From assembly GCF_003545765.1 (NCBI RefSeq), contig NZ_QXIO01000001.1, forward strand, positions 771,029 through 835,028: DNA of 64,000 bases. The letters run 5' to 3'. The stretch's first letter is position 1; each line of letters begins with the position of its first letter. This stretch comes from Colwellia sp. RSH04 (GTDB lineage: Bacteria; Pseudomonadota; Gammaproteobacteria; Enterobacterales; Alteromonadaceae). Below, in pieces: positions 43,951 through 53,155 of this stretch. A program made the translations under genes and the position numbers. The notes beneath the pieces are model-generated. The model did not search any database. It was given only the letters and a program-made list of their open reading frames with translations, and had not been told where the DNA came from.

Positions 43951-46395
43951 ATGCCTTCTTTTTTCAAAAAAAGTATTCCCCTAACAATAATTAACGTCGT
44001 CATTGCCTTGTTTCTCATTGTTTGGTTTATTTCATCCCCTATAGCAAAATACTATTTAACGCCTGCGCTCGCACCCTATAATCTTAATTTGTCAGAAGAC
44101 ACTAGTATTCGATATAACCTGTTCATGAGTAAAGTGACCATTAGCGACTTGGCTCTTTCAACTACAGAAAACCAAAAAAATGAAACGGTTTTTTCATTAA
44201 AAGAATTGGCGCTTAAAGTAACCTTGTTTGACTTACTGTTTGATGAAATAACCATAAGCGAAGCAACATTCGATGAAGGTTTTATTAAAATAGTACGTCA
44301 AGGGGATGACATAACTATTGCAGGTGTAACGTTACCTGCAAATGAAGAAAAAGAGACCAGCCAAAGTCAAGAAACGGGTGAAGAACCAGCAGTATTCCCT
44401 TACACGGTAAAAATGCCACTATTGAGCCTGAGTAACTTTACTATTGACGTGAGTAAAACATCACCTGAACAAACCAAAGAGAAATTACACCAACTAGTAT
44501 TTAACGCCTTAACAATTAAAGATGTATCAGCTAACTTAATCGAACAAAGTGCCAAAATTATCATTGATGCTGACATTGACAACACAGAACTAGCACTAGA
44601 TGTACAAGCAAACTTAGTACAACAACAAGGGGATATTGTCGCGAATTTAGCGATAAATAATTACCCATTAGCTAAATTATCACCTTATTTGGATGATATT
44701 AATAACTTGCAAGGTACTTTGTCATTTAACAGCCAACAGACCATCTCTATCGAGGAAAACAGCTTAACGGTGTTGTTATCACAAGGCGAAATTGATAACA
44801 GTATGGTTTCTTTTATACAAAGTAATCAACAGTTAAGTATTGCTGATTTTAAGCAAGAATTTTCTAACATGAAATTAGCCGTTGATAATGGAAACATCAC
44901 CCAGCTTGAAGGTAACAGCCAACTGAGTATCTCAAATATAGCTATTACACTCTTAGATCAAACACAAAGCCAACAAATAGGTGATTTGCTAAGTGTTGGC
45001 TCTCTGGCTATTGATGACATTAGCTTCCACTTCGTAGAGCAGCCAATCATTAAACTCGCTTCAATTACCGTCAATGATATTGTTGGTTCACATATTAAAA
45101 CATCTGATAAGTTAGCATCATTGCCGCCTATTGCTACGATCAAGCAGCTTGCCATAACTAATACCGCAATTACACCTAAAGATATAGCCATTGACACCAT
45201 CACACTAGACACTATTACCAGCGACATTATTATCAATGAAGACAAAGTGCTGGTTAATCTGGTGAGTGATAATACACAAGAGACTGCTAATAACAAAAAT
45301 GATGTAACTCTCGAAGAACCAAGTGACGAAGTGGTCTCGCAAACAGGTGAAGTATCCGAACCTTTTTTCTTTAGTTTAAACAAGTTTGAATTACTAAATG
45401 GCAGTAAAACTGTAGTAAACGATAAAAGTGTTGAACCTGTAGTTACACGTACATTGTTCCTTGAAACACTGAGTCTTGGAAGCCTTAATAATAAAAGTAA
45501 TAAACCACAGAAAACCCCATTTAGTATTGCAGGTAAAAGTAACAAATACGCTAACTTCAAGTTAGATGGCACCATAGACCCATTTATTGACATTCCAAGT
45601 TACAAAATTACCGGCTATTTTAATGAGCTCTCACTCCCAGCTATTTCATCTTACATCAAGGATGCAGCTCAATTAGAAATAAAAACAGGTCAACTTAGTA
45701 CCAATATTGATGTCACATTAATTGGTGAACAACTAGACGGAAACCTTGCGCTTCATTTACAAGGCTTAGAAACAGGCTTAGTTGATAGCCATGAAGCAGG
45801 AAGCCTTATAGAACAAGGTGCTTTGCCACTGAATATGGCGCTAGGTATGTTAAAAGATAGAGACGGCGCGGTAGAGCTTGATGTGCCAGTGAGTGGTTCA
45901 ACGTCAGACCCACAGTTTGGCTTACACAGCATCCTAACTATTATCACCCAAAAAGCAATTATGTCTGCTACACAAGATTATTTGCTTACCACCTTTGTGC
46001 CATACGCTAACATTGTTTCTGTCGCTATAACTGCTGGTGAATTTGCCTTAAAACTTCGCTTTGATGATTTACTTTATCAAGTGAAGCAAATTGAACCAAG
46101 CGTCGAGCAAAAAGCATTTTTAGATGAGTTTATTGCTTTAATGAAGGATAAAGATGACACCAAAGTTACTATCTGTGCTATCAGCGTTTCAGCAGATATT
46201 GATCAAAAACCAGGTCAAGCAATTACTGACAAAGCGTTAATAAAGCAGTTAAAAGATTTAGGAGAACAAAGAGAACACGCTTTTAAAGATTACATAATAG
46301 AACATGGTGGTGTTGAATCTTCTCGCTTATTACTATGTGCACCAAAAATTGATACTGATGTTGATGCAAAACCAAGAATTGCCTTATCCGTTTAA
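43951..46395 (+). CDS. DUF748 (AsmA-like) envelope protein
   Basis: An 814-residue protein. A transmembrane helix at about 10-27 (LTIINVVIALFLIVWFI) anchors it in the inner membrane, and the rest faces the periplasm. It consists of repeated amphipathic beta structure typical of the DUF748/AsmA group, with PALAPYNLNLSEDTSIRYNL at the start and a well conserved late block, LPLNMALGMLKDRDGAVELD then VPVSGSTSDPQFGLHSI. AsmA-like proteins are thought to bridge the membranes and move lipids, or to influence outer-membrane assembly. A Glu/Gln-rich loop lies near 125-145. It is monocistronic in appearance. Confidence 0.82.
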   Translation: MPSFFKKSIPLTIINVVIALFLIVWFISSPIAKYYLTPALAPYNLNLSEDTSIRYNLFMSKVTISDLALSTTENQKNETVFSLKELALKVTLFDLLFDEITISEATFDEGFIKIVRQGDDITIAGVTLPANEEKETSQSQETGEEPAVFPYTVKMPLLSLSNFTIDVSKTSPEQTKEKLHQLVFNALTIKDVSANLIEQSAKIIIDADIDNTELALDVQANLVQQQGDIVANLAINNYPLAKLSPYLDDINNLQGTLSFNSQQTISIEENSLTVLLSQGEIDNSMVSFIQSNQQLSIADFKQEFSNMKLAVDNGNITQLEGNSQLSISNIAITLLDQTQSQQIGDLLSVGSLAIDDISFHFVEQPIIKLASITVNDIVGSHIKTSDKLASLPPIATIKQLAITNTAITPKDIAIDTITLDTITSDIIINEDKVLVNLVSDNTQETANNKNDVTLEEPSDEVVSQTGEVSEPFFFSLNKFELLNGSKTVVNDKSVEPVVTRTLFLETLSLGSLNNKSNKPQKTPFSIAGKSNKYANFKLDGTIDPFIDIPSYKITGYFNELSLPAISSYIKDAAQLEIKTGQLSTNIDVTLIGEQLDGNLALHLQGLETGLVDSHEAGSLIEQGALPLNMALGMLKDRDGAVELDVPVSGSTSDPQFGLHSILTIITQKAIMSATQDYLLTTFVPYANIVSVAITAGEFALKLRFDDLLYQVKQIEPSVEQKAFLDEFIALMKDKDDTKVTICAISVSADIDQKPGQAITDKALIKQLKDLGEQREHAFKDYIIEHGGVESSRLLLCAPKIDTDVDAKPRIALSV

Positions 46396-46513
46396 ACTCT
46401 ATTAGTTAATAGCTATGATTTATACATAGCGCCTAACCGCGCTTTTATAAGGACATATTTATTACTCATTGGTGCTGCTGTAATTTAACAAATATTAAAG
46501 AAAGGAGTCTTGG

Positions 46514-47545
46514 TTGAACATTACAAAACAAAACCTTGAGAAAGCGGTAAATGAAAATATTATCTCATCTGAGCAGTCGACAAAATTACTTGAGTTTTTA
46601 AATAAACATCCAAGCACAGCGGCTAAGTTTGATTTTACACACGTTCTCTATTACATCGGAGGAATGATTGCCATTGGTGCAATGACTCTCTTCATGACTT
46701 TAGGCTGGGAGTCTTTTGGTGGCACAGGTATCGTTTTTATCTCTCTGCTTTACGGCGCTGCTGGACTAAAACTTACTAATATTTTCAAATCTAAAGGGTT
46801 AGCTATTCCTGCAGGAATTTGTGGCACCTTTGTAATCGCCTTAACTCCTTTAGCCGTCTACGGATTACAGCACGCTTTGGGTGTTTGGCCTGATGACAGT
46901 GTTTATCGAGAATATCACCGATATATACAGTGGCATTGGCTTTATATGGAATTAAGTACGCTAGCTGTGGGGGTTATTATTGCTTGGAAGTACAAATACC
47001 CTTTCTTAATTATGCCTATTGCCGTAACGCTTTGGTATTTAACAATGGATATTGTTGTCATGATTAACGGAGGCGATTATAGCTGGGAGCTTAGAAAATT
47101 AGTTTCTCTGTACGCTGGTTTGCTTATGATAGCCTTAGCTTTTTGGGTTGACATTCGATCGCACAATAAAGCTGATTATTCATTTTGGCTTTACCTTTTT
47201 GGTGTTATTTCTTTTTGGGGCGGAATGTCTCTGCAACACTCTGATAGTGAGTTGTCAAAGTTTATCTATTTTACCATTAACCTCGTCATGATTTTTATCG
47301 GGGTTCTTATTGTCAGAAGAATATTTGTTATATTTGGCGCCATAGGTTGCTCTGGCTATATCGGTTATTTAGCCTCACATATATTTAAAGACAGTTGGTT
47401 ATTTCCTATTACGTTAACACTCCTTGGGTTGTTCGTTATTTATCTAGGAGTTGCCTGGCAAAAAAATGAATTGTACATCACAGCCAAAGCACGAAAATAT
47501 TTACCAACCCCTTTACGCGAATTATTAGAATCTAAACATGGATAA
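46514..47545 (+). CDS. Multi-span membrane protein, DUF2157-like
   Basis: A 343-residue protein from TTG 46514; AAGGAG lies six bases before it, and no ATG is in range. Residues 1-45 are soluble (a helical pair including ISSEQSTKLLEFLNKH), resembling the N-terminal domain of DUF2157 proteins. About eight or nine transmembrane helices follow. Charged loops contain WPDDSVYREYHRYIQ and DIRSHNKADYS. The C-terminal tail (KARKYLPTPLRELLESKHG) is cytoplasmic and basic. No transport or enzyme motif is seen, so function is unknown. It heads a run of small envelope genes that may be co-expressed. Confidence 0.65.
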   Translation: MNITKQNLEKAVNENIISSEQSTKLLEFLNKHPSTAAKFDFTHVLYYIGGMIAIGAMTLFMTLGWESFGGTGIVFISLLYGAAGLKLTNIFKSKGLAIPAGICGTFVIALTPLAVYGLQHALGVWPDDSVYREYHRYIQWHWLYMELSTLAVGVIIAWKYKYPFLIMPIAVTLWYLTMDIVVMINGGDYSWELRKLVSLYAGLLMIALAFWVDIRSHNKADYSFWLYLFGVISFWGGMSLQHSDSELSKFIYFTINLVMIFIGVLIVRRIFVIFGAIGCSGYIGYLASHIFKDSWLFPITLTLLGLFVIYLGVAWQKNELYITAKARKYLPTPLRELLESKHG

Positions 47546-47691
47546 TAGTAACCAGCTAAAGAGCGTGAGCTATTTAAAACCATTATCGTTTAAAGAGTTC
47601 TTATAACAAGCTGCGATTAATTGTTAATCGCCTCAGGTATTTGATTCTTCGAGCTTTATCGATTAGATTGTTTCATTAAAGGAGTAAACAA

Positions 47692-47874
47692 ATGCAAAGT
47701 ATTAAATTTATCTACTTATACTTTTGCTCGGGTGTGTTGTTTTTAATAACCGCAGGAGCTTATTATCCAACAGAAAATAGTCACTTAACGCCGGTGTTCG
47801 CCTGTATTGGTTTTGCAATTATCTCGATAAGCTTTGTTTTACTTAGTACCAGAAAACGTAAAAACAAAAAATAA
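47692..47874 (+). CDS. Small two-helix membrane protein
   Basis: A 60-residue frame with AAAGGAG nine bases before the ATG. Two predicted transmembrane helices (about 4-22 and 31-52) are separated by a short loop, YPTENSHLTP, and followed by a basic tail (RKRKNKK). I do not recognise a family. Its ribosome site and membrane topology (positive tail inside) make it a credible gene. It lies between the DUF2157-like gene and another membrane protein. Confidence 0.6.
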   Translation: MQSIKFIYLYFCSGVLFLITAGAYYPTENSHLTPVFACIGFAIISISFVLLSTRKRKNKK

Positions 47875-47908
47875 CAAATAACAAATAACAACGTTGCAAG
47901 GAGCAAAC

Positions 47909-48223
47909 ATGAGAATACAAGCCGATGTCGCTACAATAGATATTTTAGGTCATATCATAATGTGGTTTATACTTGTGGTAATTACTTTTGGTATAGCCGC
48001 ATTCTTTTTTCCTTATTCTTTCTCTAAATTTATACTTAACCGTTCACAAATAATCGATGAAAATGGCAACCCTCGACAAATGGTCTGTCACACCGATATT
48101 TTTGGCAACATTGGCCATGTCATTATTTGGATGATTATTTCTATTCTTACCTTGGGTCTAGGGTATGCATTTTACTTTTATAAAGTGTGGAATTACTCAT
48201 TAAACAATACAACTATTGAGTAA
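47909..48223 (+). CDS. Small membrane protein, DUF898/DUF6693-like
   Basis: A 104-residue protein. ATG 47909 has AAGGAG upstream at good spacing; the TTG at 47894 overlaps that ribosome site. Two similar halves are visible, each with a helix carrying GHIIMWFILVVITFGIAAFF or GHVIIWMIISILTLGLGYAF and a Tyr/Phe-rich end, so it looks like an internal duplication. This IDILGH-type pattern occurs in small DUF898/DUF6693-like membrane proteins. The function is unknown. Confidence 0.62.
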   Translation: MRIQADVATIDILGHIIMWFILVVITFGIAAFFFPYSFSKFILNRSQIIDENGNPRQMVCHTDIFGNIGHVIIWMIISILTLGLGYAFYFYKVWNYSLNNTTIE

Positions 48224-48247
48224 AATAAAGCTTCTGGAGCGTATAAC

Positions 48248-48658
48248 GTGAGTAACAGTTTTCACTATGCCTTTAAAGTTAAAGATCTTGAAAGTACAAG
48301 AGATTTCTACATTGGTATTCTAGGCTGTAAAGAAGGCAGGTCATCACAGAGCTGGGTTGATTTTGACTTTTATGGCAATCAATTATCGGCTCATATTGGC
48401 CAAGTAGATACATTAGACTTTTGTGGTATTGTAGACGGTGTTTCTGTGCCTATTCCGCACTTTGGCTGCATACTAACACCTGAACAGTTTACTGATTTAC
48501 ATAACAAGCTGGAGAGTGCCAACATCACATTTATTGTTAAACCGCAAATGCGATATCAAGGTAAAAGTGGCCAGCAACTGACAATGTTCGTACTCGATTA
48601 TAGTAATAACCCATTAGAGTTTAAGTCATTTACTCGTGATGCTGAGCGATTTAAGTAG
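48248..48658 (+). CDS. VOC family (glyoxalase/dioxygenase-like) protein
   Basis: A 136-residue protein from GTG 48248 with GGAG upstream. It shows the vicinal-oxygen-chelate pattern: FHYAFKVKDLESTRDFYIGI at the start (His ligand), HIGQVDTLDF in the middle, and MFVLDYSNNPLEFKSF at the end (Glu ligand). Members include glyoxalases, extradiol dioxygenases and antibiotic-binding proteins; the substrate cannot be told from sequence. It lies 24 bp after the preceding membrane gene and may be in one transcript with it. Confidence 0.75.
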   Translation: MSNSFHYAFKVKDLESTRDFYIGILGCKEGRSSQSWVDFDFYGNQLSAHIGQVDTLDFCGIVDGVSVPIPHFGCILTPEQFTDLHNKLESANITFIVKPQMRYQGKSGQQLTMFVLDYSNNPLEFKSFTRDAERFK

Positions 48659-48684
48659 CAAATCATTTTTTAAGGACAATATTT

Positions 48685-48999
48685 ATGATTAGACGTTTAC
48701 TTTATTGCCTTACTTTAATGACTTTAATGGGCTGTGTGGTTCCTGTTAGTTCTAGTTGTATGGAGTCACAGCGCCCTAAACACCCTGACAATAATTACCC
48801 GCCAGATAATAGCAAGTGCGACGCCAAAGATGCTGCTGCGTACCTTATAGCTGCATCAATTATGACCATGCAAGAAAAAGAAGTAAAAGAAGAAGCACCA
48901 ACTAAAGAGCCAGTAAAATGCTCTGAGATGATAGGTAATGCCCGAAAAAAGTGCCTTCAAAAAGAAAAAGAGCTTAACGATCCTTTAGATGAATTTTGA
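48685..48999 (+). CDS. Small lipoprotein
   Basis: A 104-residue protein with a signal peptide and lipobox (MIRRLLYCLTLMTLMGC). The mature part has several cysteines (SSCMESQ, SKCDAKDAA, KCSEMIG, KKCLQKE) and a Lys/Glu-rich middle. It is Pro-rich early (HPDNNYPPDN). I do not recognise the family. The good ribosome site (AAGGAC) and lipobox support it. It ends the small-gene run that starts at 46514. Confidence 0.6.
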   Translation: MIRRLLYCLTLMTLMGCVVPVSSSCMESQRPKHPDNNYPPDNSKCDAKDAAAYLIAASIMTMQEKEVKEEAPTKEPVKCSEMIGNARKKCLQKEKELNDPLDEF

Positions 49000-49086
49000 T
49001 GCCATAAGGGATCATTACCAAGCCAAGCTCTTCTAACGATATACACTTAATCATTATACCTTTAGCAATAATCAACGTAGTCATTA

Positions 49087-49128
49087 TCACTTATTAAAAA
49101 TCACTTAGTAAAAATCATTTAATAGATA
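49087..49128. repeat. Short tandem repeat, 14-bp period
   Basis: TCACTTATTAAAAA, TCACTTAGTAAAAA and a decayed third copy lie in the gap after the small lipoprotein gene. The sequence is A/T-rich, and no function is suggested. Confidence 0.5.
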
Positions 49129-49168
49129 CCTCGATGGTTTACATCACTGAGTTATCTGTTAAGTTCTC

Positions 49169-51187
49169 CTACAAGGTAATTGGCAGCTTGCCTTGTGCTT
49201 GCTGGTTACCAAGTAATATCCCTATTGCACTGTTATAACCCGGGCTTTGCGCTTGGCCATTATGATAAAAACTGCGACCGTCAAACCCTAATAAAACAAC
49301 ATCAGCATGTTGGCTATAGGGTGACATTAAATACGGTGACCCCCTACCAATAAAAACTACACGCTTTTGTTGTGTCTTGGCCTCTGCAAGTGCCAACTCA
49401 ACCAGTTTTGCATAGGTGAGCTTTTCTTCTTTTGCGCTTAAAGTAGCGTTCTTTGTTGCTGATGAAGTTGCTAAATCGTCCATACCACCTAAATCAACCA
49501 AACTCGCCGTTTTTACATTTATAGTACTAATAAATATATCCGCTTTTTTTAATGCCGCACGATTGTTATGACTAAAAAGAGATTTTTTATCCGTTGCAAT
49601 CACCGCGCTAATTTGCGGCAAAGGTAATTTCGCAAGACTGAATTCTTCATTAAGGGCATATTTGAGCGCTTCTAACTCTAACAAGTTTTCTACCAGCACA
49701 TGAATAGTTAATGGCTCAGTTTTGCTATGCAATGCGTTAGCAAGCGGGATCAATCCTTGCTCATTTTTTAACAAAACCATTGCTTCATCAGCTAACTCTT
49801 GTTCTAGCTCAAGGTGAAAACTGCTAGCAATAACACTATTCGCTTGTTTAATTTGCTCAGACAAACTGGCTTTTGGCAGTTTGATATACGTTGCTTTGTG
49901 ATGATTAAGACGCGCTACTGACGCTTCAAGTTCAGCTAATGTAAACTCACCTTGATTTATACGTGCTTCAATTGCTTGGCTTACTGATTTAATAAACCAT
50001 TTAAATGCTTGAATATCACTAGGTCTTCTTACTTTAAAGGGCATTACCGCTAAATCAGCGCCAGCAATAAATGTTTCAACGGTTGCTTGAACCCCTTCAA
50101 AGTAATGTGCAATACCTGCCATATCTAATGCGTCTGTGGCAATAATGCCTTGATATTGCATTTTTGTTCGAAGTAAATCATGCAGTATTTTACGCGACAT
50201 AGTCGCAGGTCTAATAACGATTTTGCCTGATTTACTGGTAAATGTCGTGTCATCTAAGGCAGGATACTGAATGTGAGCAGTCATGATCATAGCTGGTTGT
50301 GCATGATTAATAGCCCAACTAAACGGAAATAAATCATTCTTTTCAATCAGCGCAAGAGGGTGATCGACTCGCGGTAGCCCCAAATGGCTGTCTACATGAG
50401 TATCGCCATGTCCAGGAAAGTGCTTGAGTGTTGCCATAATGCCATGCTGTTGTAATGCTTTTACCGCGCTAACACCTTGCTTAGCAACCTCTTTCGGCTT
50501 TTCACCGTAAGAACGCGTATTGATGACTGGATTTTCACTATTAGTATTAACATCAACAACTGGGGCATAATTATTATTAATACCTAATGCTTTAAGTTCA
50601 GTCGCAATAACGTGGTTTACCCGTTCGGTATAATATGTTTGATGCTGAGCATAGGTTGCACCTAATGCCATGTTACCTGCAAAAGCAGTCCCTTTATTAA
50701 AGCGAAAAACACGGCCACCTTCTTGGTCAACGGAAATAATTAACGGTTTTTTCAAGGAGGACTTTAATGCGGCTTGTTGCAAGTCATACGTTAACTTAAC
50801 TACTTGCTCAGTGGTATCAAAGTTTTCCGCAAACAGTACAATTGAACCAATACCTGTGTCAGTAATTAATGTTGATAATTCAACAGGTAAAGTTGTCACT
50901 CCTTGCCAACAATTTTTTGCTGTATTTTCTTGCTGACAAAAGTATCGAATATCAAGCGCCATTTTTTGCGCTATCATTTTATCTAACGCGGTCAATTCAA
51001 TGGGTAATTGTTTTGCATTTTCGTGCTTTTGATTTTGAGGTTTTTTACTTTGGTATTGTTCAGTCATAAGCGTATCAGTCGTTTGTTCTGCTTTGGCCGC
51101 AGTATTAAAAAGTAAACCATTCATTAGCAAGCAGTAAAACAAGCTAATTACATAACTATTGGCTAAGGTATGCTTGCAATAAATCAT
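49169..51187 (-). CDS. Secreted GH3 beta-N-acetylglucosaminidase-like protein
   Basis: A 672-residue protein from ATG 51187, giving a signal peptide (YVISLFYCLLMNGLLFNTAA); a TTG at 51211 is the alternative. The GH3 barrel has IISVDQEGGRVFRF, ALGINNNYAPVVDVNTNSEN, KHFPGHGDTHVDSHLGLPRV and the nucleophile in ATDALDMAGIAHYF. The KHFPGHGDT segment (His as proton shuttle) marks NagZ-type enzymes acting on beta-GlcNAc. Unlike cytoplasmic NagZ (about 340 residues), this has an extra C-terminal alpha/beta domain and is exported. A role in chitin or murein breakdown is likely. It is 8 kb from the GH20 locus. Confidence 0.85.
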   Translation of the reverse strand: MIYCKHTLANSYVISLFYCLLMNGLLFNTAAKAEQTTDTLMTEQYQSKKPQNQKHENAKQLPIELTALDKMIAQKMALDIRYFCQQENTAKNCWQGVTTLPVELSTLITDTGIGSIVLFAENFDTTEQVVKLTYDLQQAALKSSLKKPLIISVDQEGGRVFRFNKGTAFAGNMALGATYAQHQTYYTERVNHVIATELKALGINNNYAPVVDVNTNSENPVINTRSYGEKPKEVAKQGVSAVKALQQHGIMATLKHFPGHGDTHVDSHLGLPRVDHPLALIEKNDLFPFSWAINHAQPAMIMTAHIQYPALDDTTFTSKSGKIVIRPATMSRKILHDLLRTKMQYQGIIATDALDMAGIAHYFEGVQATVETFIAGADLAVMPFKVRRPSDIQAFKWFIKSVSQAIEARINQGEFTLAELEASVARLNHHKATYIKLPKASLSEQIKQANSVIASSFHLELEQELADEAMVLLKNEQGLIPLANALHSKTEPLTIHVLVENLLELEALKYALNEEFSLAKLPLPQISAVIATDKKSLFSHNNRAALKKADIFISTINVKTASLVDLGGMDDLATSSATKNATLSAKEEKLTYAKLVELALAEAKTQQKRVVFIGRGSPYLMSPYSQHADVVLLGFDGRSFYHNGQAQSPGYNSAIGILLGNQQAQGKLPITL

Positions 51188-51228
51188 CAAGTAAATTCGC
51201 CTTATCTTCAATATAATTATTTCGTGTA

Positions 51229-51888
51229 CTACGATTCGGTTAGGGCGATAACACTTTTAACTAAACGGTTTATACCTATTGCTGCTTCACTCATTGACGT
51301 TGCTAACATGTAAGCAGGTGTAGTCACCACTTTATGTGCTGGGTCAATGACCACGTCTTCAACGGGGCTGTCACGGTGAACTAACCCTTTTGCTGCAATT
51401 AATTTTGCCGTATCGTTATCTAAACCTATAGTTCCTTGTATACCTTTAGGATAAATTAACGGTAATAGCGCAGGTGCGATACACATATATCCTGCTGGTT
51501 TTTCAGCCTTAGCAAATGCTTTGCAAGCAATTAAAACCTGCTCATTAATAGTGTAATTATCGCCATCAATAGCAAAATTACAGAGATTTTTAGCCGCACC
51601 AAAACCGCCCGGTACAATCAGCGCATCAAACTCATCTTTGTAAAGCTCACTCAAATCTTCAACGTCACCACGCGCAATTCTCGCTGATTCAACTAATACA
51701 TTTCTGGATTCATTCTCGCTCACTTCACCCGTATGATGATTAATTACATGATGTTGCGTAATATTTGGCGCAAAACAACGATATGAAGCACCCTGCTGCT
51801 CAATTGCCAGCATTGTTAAAACAGCTTCATGAATTTCGCTACCATCATAAACACCACAACCACTCAAAATTAAGGCTATTTTTTTCAT
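51229..51888 (-). CDS. elbB: ElbB, isoprenoid-associated glyoxalase-like protein (DJ-1/PfpI superfamily)
   Basis: A 219-residue protein from ATG 51888, with AGGAAGAG upstream; the frame extends to 51942 without support. It opens MKKIALILSGCGVYDGSEIH, the ElbB start, with FDALIVPGGFGAAKNL and GYMCIAPALLPLIYPKGIQG (nucleophile-elbow Cys) later. The DJ-1-like fold is full length. ElbB was linked to isoprenoid synthesis and has weak glyoxalase activity; the physiological role is uncertain. It is separate from the GH3 gene by 41 bp in the same direction. Confidence 0.9.
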   Translation of the reverse strand: MKKIALILSGCGVYDGSEIHEAVLTMLAIEQQGASYRCFAPNITQHHVINHHTGEVSENESRNVLVESARIARGDVEDLSELYKDEFDALIVPGGFGAAKNLCNFAIDGDNYTINEQVLIACKAFAKAEKPAGYMCIAPALLPLIYPKGIQGTIGLDNDTAKLIAAKGLVHRDSPVEDVVIDPAHKVVTTPAYMLATSMSEAAIGINRLVKSVIALTES

Positions 51889-51958
51889 TTCTCTTCCTAT
51901 ATTTATCTCTTTTTTGCACATGTTACTATGTTTATAAGGCAAATATTATAGGCTTACC

Positions 51959-53155
51959 CTAGTTACTTATTTTTACTTGTTTTTGCTTAAATTTAATAAG
52001 TAATTGACAGCCAACAACAACGATTATCGAAGTAAACATTAATCCCGCAAACGGCAAGCCAGTGCCATCATAAAAGTATGCTAATATTGGCCCAGCCAAG
52101 GCACCAATACTCCATCGTAAAGTCCCTATTACGGCGGTAGCTGTACCCGACTGTTCAGTAAATTTAGTGATCACCAAAGCATCACTGTTTACTGCAATCA
52201 TTGAAAGACTTCCCATTAAAGGAAATAACGCAACTACCGTATAAACAAGCGGCAACTGATATATATTAACAATAAATAAAGCCGTTGAACCCACAGTTGC
52301 CACGATTAATCCGTACCATAACATGCTTCTAGAGCCTTTGCGTGTTACTAAACGAGTATTGGTAAAATGTGCACTCATTAACGCGACAATATTTAAGGCA
52401 AAGAGCATACTAAAGGTATATTCAGACACTTTGAAGACTTCTAAATAAACAAAGGGTATTGCTGTTATATAGCTAAAAAACGCTAATGAGATAACCATTG
52501 AGCTGGCAATATCTAACCGTGCTTCTTGATTAGAAAAAACAATTTTATAACGCTCAATAAAGCTATATTCTTTTCTATTTACAATCTTATTCGCTTCTGG
52601 CAAAAAGAAATAAACCAGCACAAAAATAAACAAGCTATACGTTGATAACGCAAAAAAAATTAACTGCCAGCTGTGCGATACTAATAAAAAACTGCCAATT
52701 GCAGGTGCTATCATTGGGGCAAGCATCATGATCATACTAACGTACGACAAGCCCTTAGCAGTATTTTTTCCGTAATACTCTTTAATGGTAGAAGGTACTA
52801 CCACTGTTGCAGCGCTGCTAATAAAGGCTTGGCAGAACCTTAATAATAAAAACTGTTCAATTGACTGAACAAAAGGTAATAATATGCTGGCAATAAAAAA
52901 ACCACCAACCCCCAGCATAACCAGCTTTCGTCGAGAATATTTATCAGCCATTGGGCCAAATAACACCAAACCTAACGCATAACCAAGTAAATAAATACTT
53001 AAGCTGTTTTGAATCATGGATATATCTGTAGATAAATCTGTCGCGATTACTGGCATTGCAGGTAAATACATATCAACTGCGAGTGGAGAAACGGCTAGGA
53101 TTGCCGCCAGTAAAGGTAATAAATACTTAAGAGAAATCGTTATATCTTTTGACAT
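51959..53155 (-). CDS. Bcr/CflA-family multidrug MFS transporter
   Basis: A 398-residue inner-membrane exporter with about 12 helices. The N-terminus has LPLLAAILAVSPLAVDMYLP, the DHA1 motif seen in Bcr/CflA, and GPMADKYSRRKLVMLG after helix 2. It lies downstream of and overlapping (16 bp) a MocR-type regulator, so the two are co-transcribed and regulated exporter and sensor may go together. Substrates of this family include bicyclomycin and sulfonamides; that of this protein is unknown. Confidence 0.85.
   Translation of the reverse strand: MSKDITISLKYLLPLLAAILAVSPLAVDMYLPAMPVIATDLSTDISMIQNSLSIYLLGYALGLVLFGPMADKYSRRKLVMLGVGGFFIASILLPFVQSIEQFLLLRFCQAFISSAATVVVPSTIKEYYGKNTAKGLSYVSMIMMLAPMIAPAIGSFLLVSHSWQLIFFALSTYSLFIFVLVYFFLPEANKIVNRKEYSFIERYKIVFSNQEARLDIASSMVISLAFFSYITAIPFVYLEVFKVSEYTFSMLFALNIVALMSAHFTNTRLVTRKGSRSMLWYGLIVATVGSTALFIVNIYQLPLVYTVVALFPLMGSLSMIAVNSDALVITKFTEQSGTATAVIGTLRWSIGALAGPILAYFYDGTGLPFAGLMFTSIIVVVGCQLLIKFKQKQVKISN

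Noticed and set aside
44958..45593. Minus-strand open frame of 211 residues
   Set aside because: It is a shadow within the DUF748 gene: Ser/Leu/Thr-rich with no ribosome site.
49087..49128. Short CRISPR-like repeat
   Set aside because: The 14-bp period has no spacers and decays in the third copy; it is a simple A/T-rich tandem repeat.
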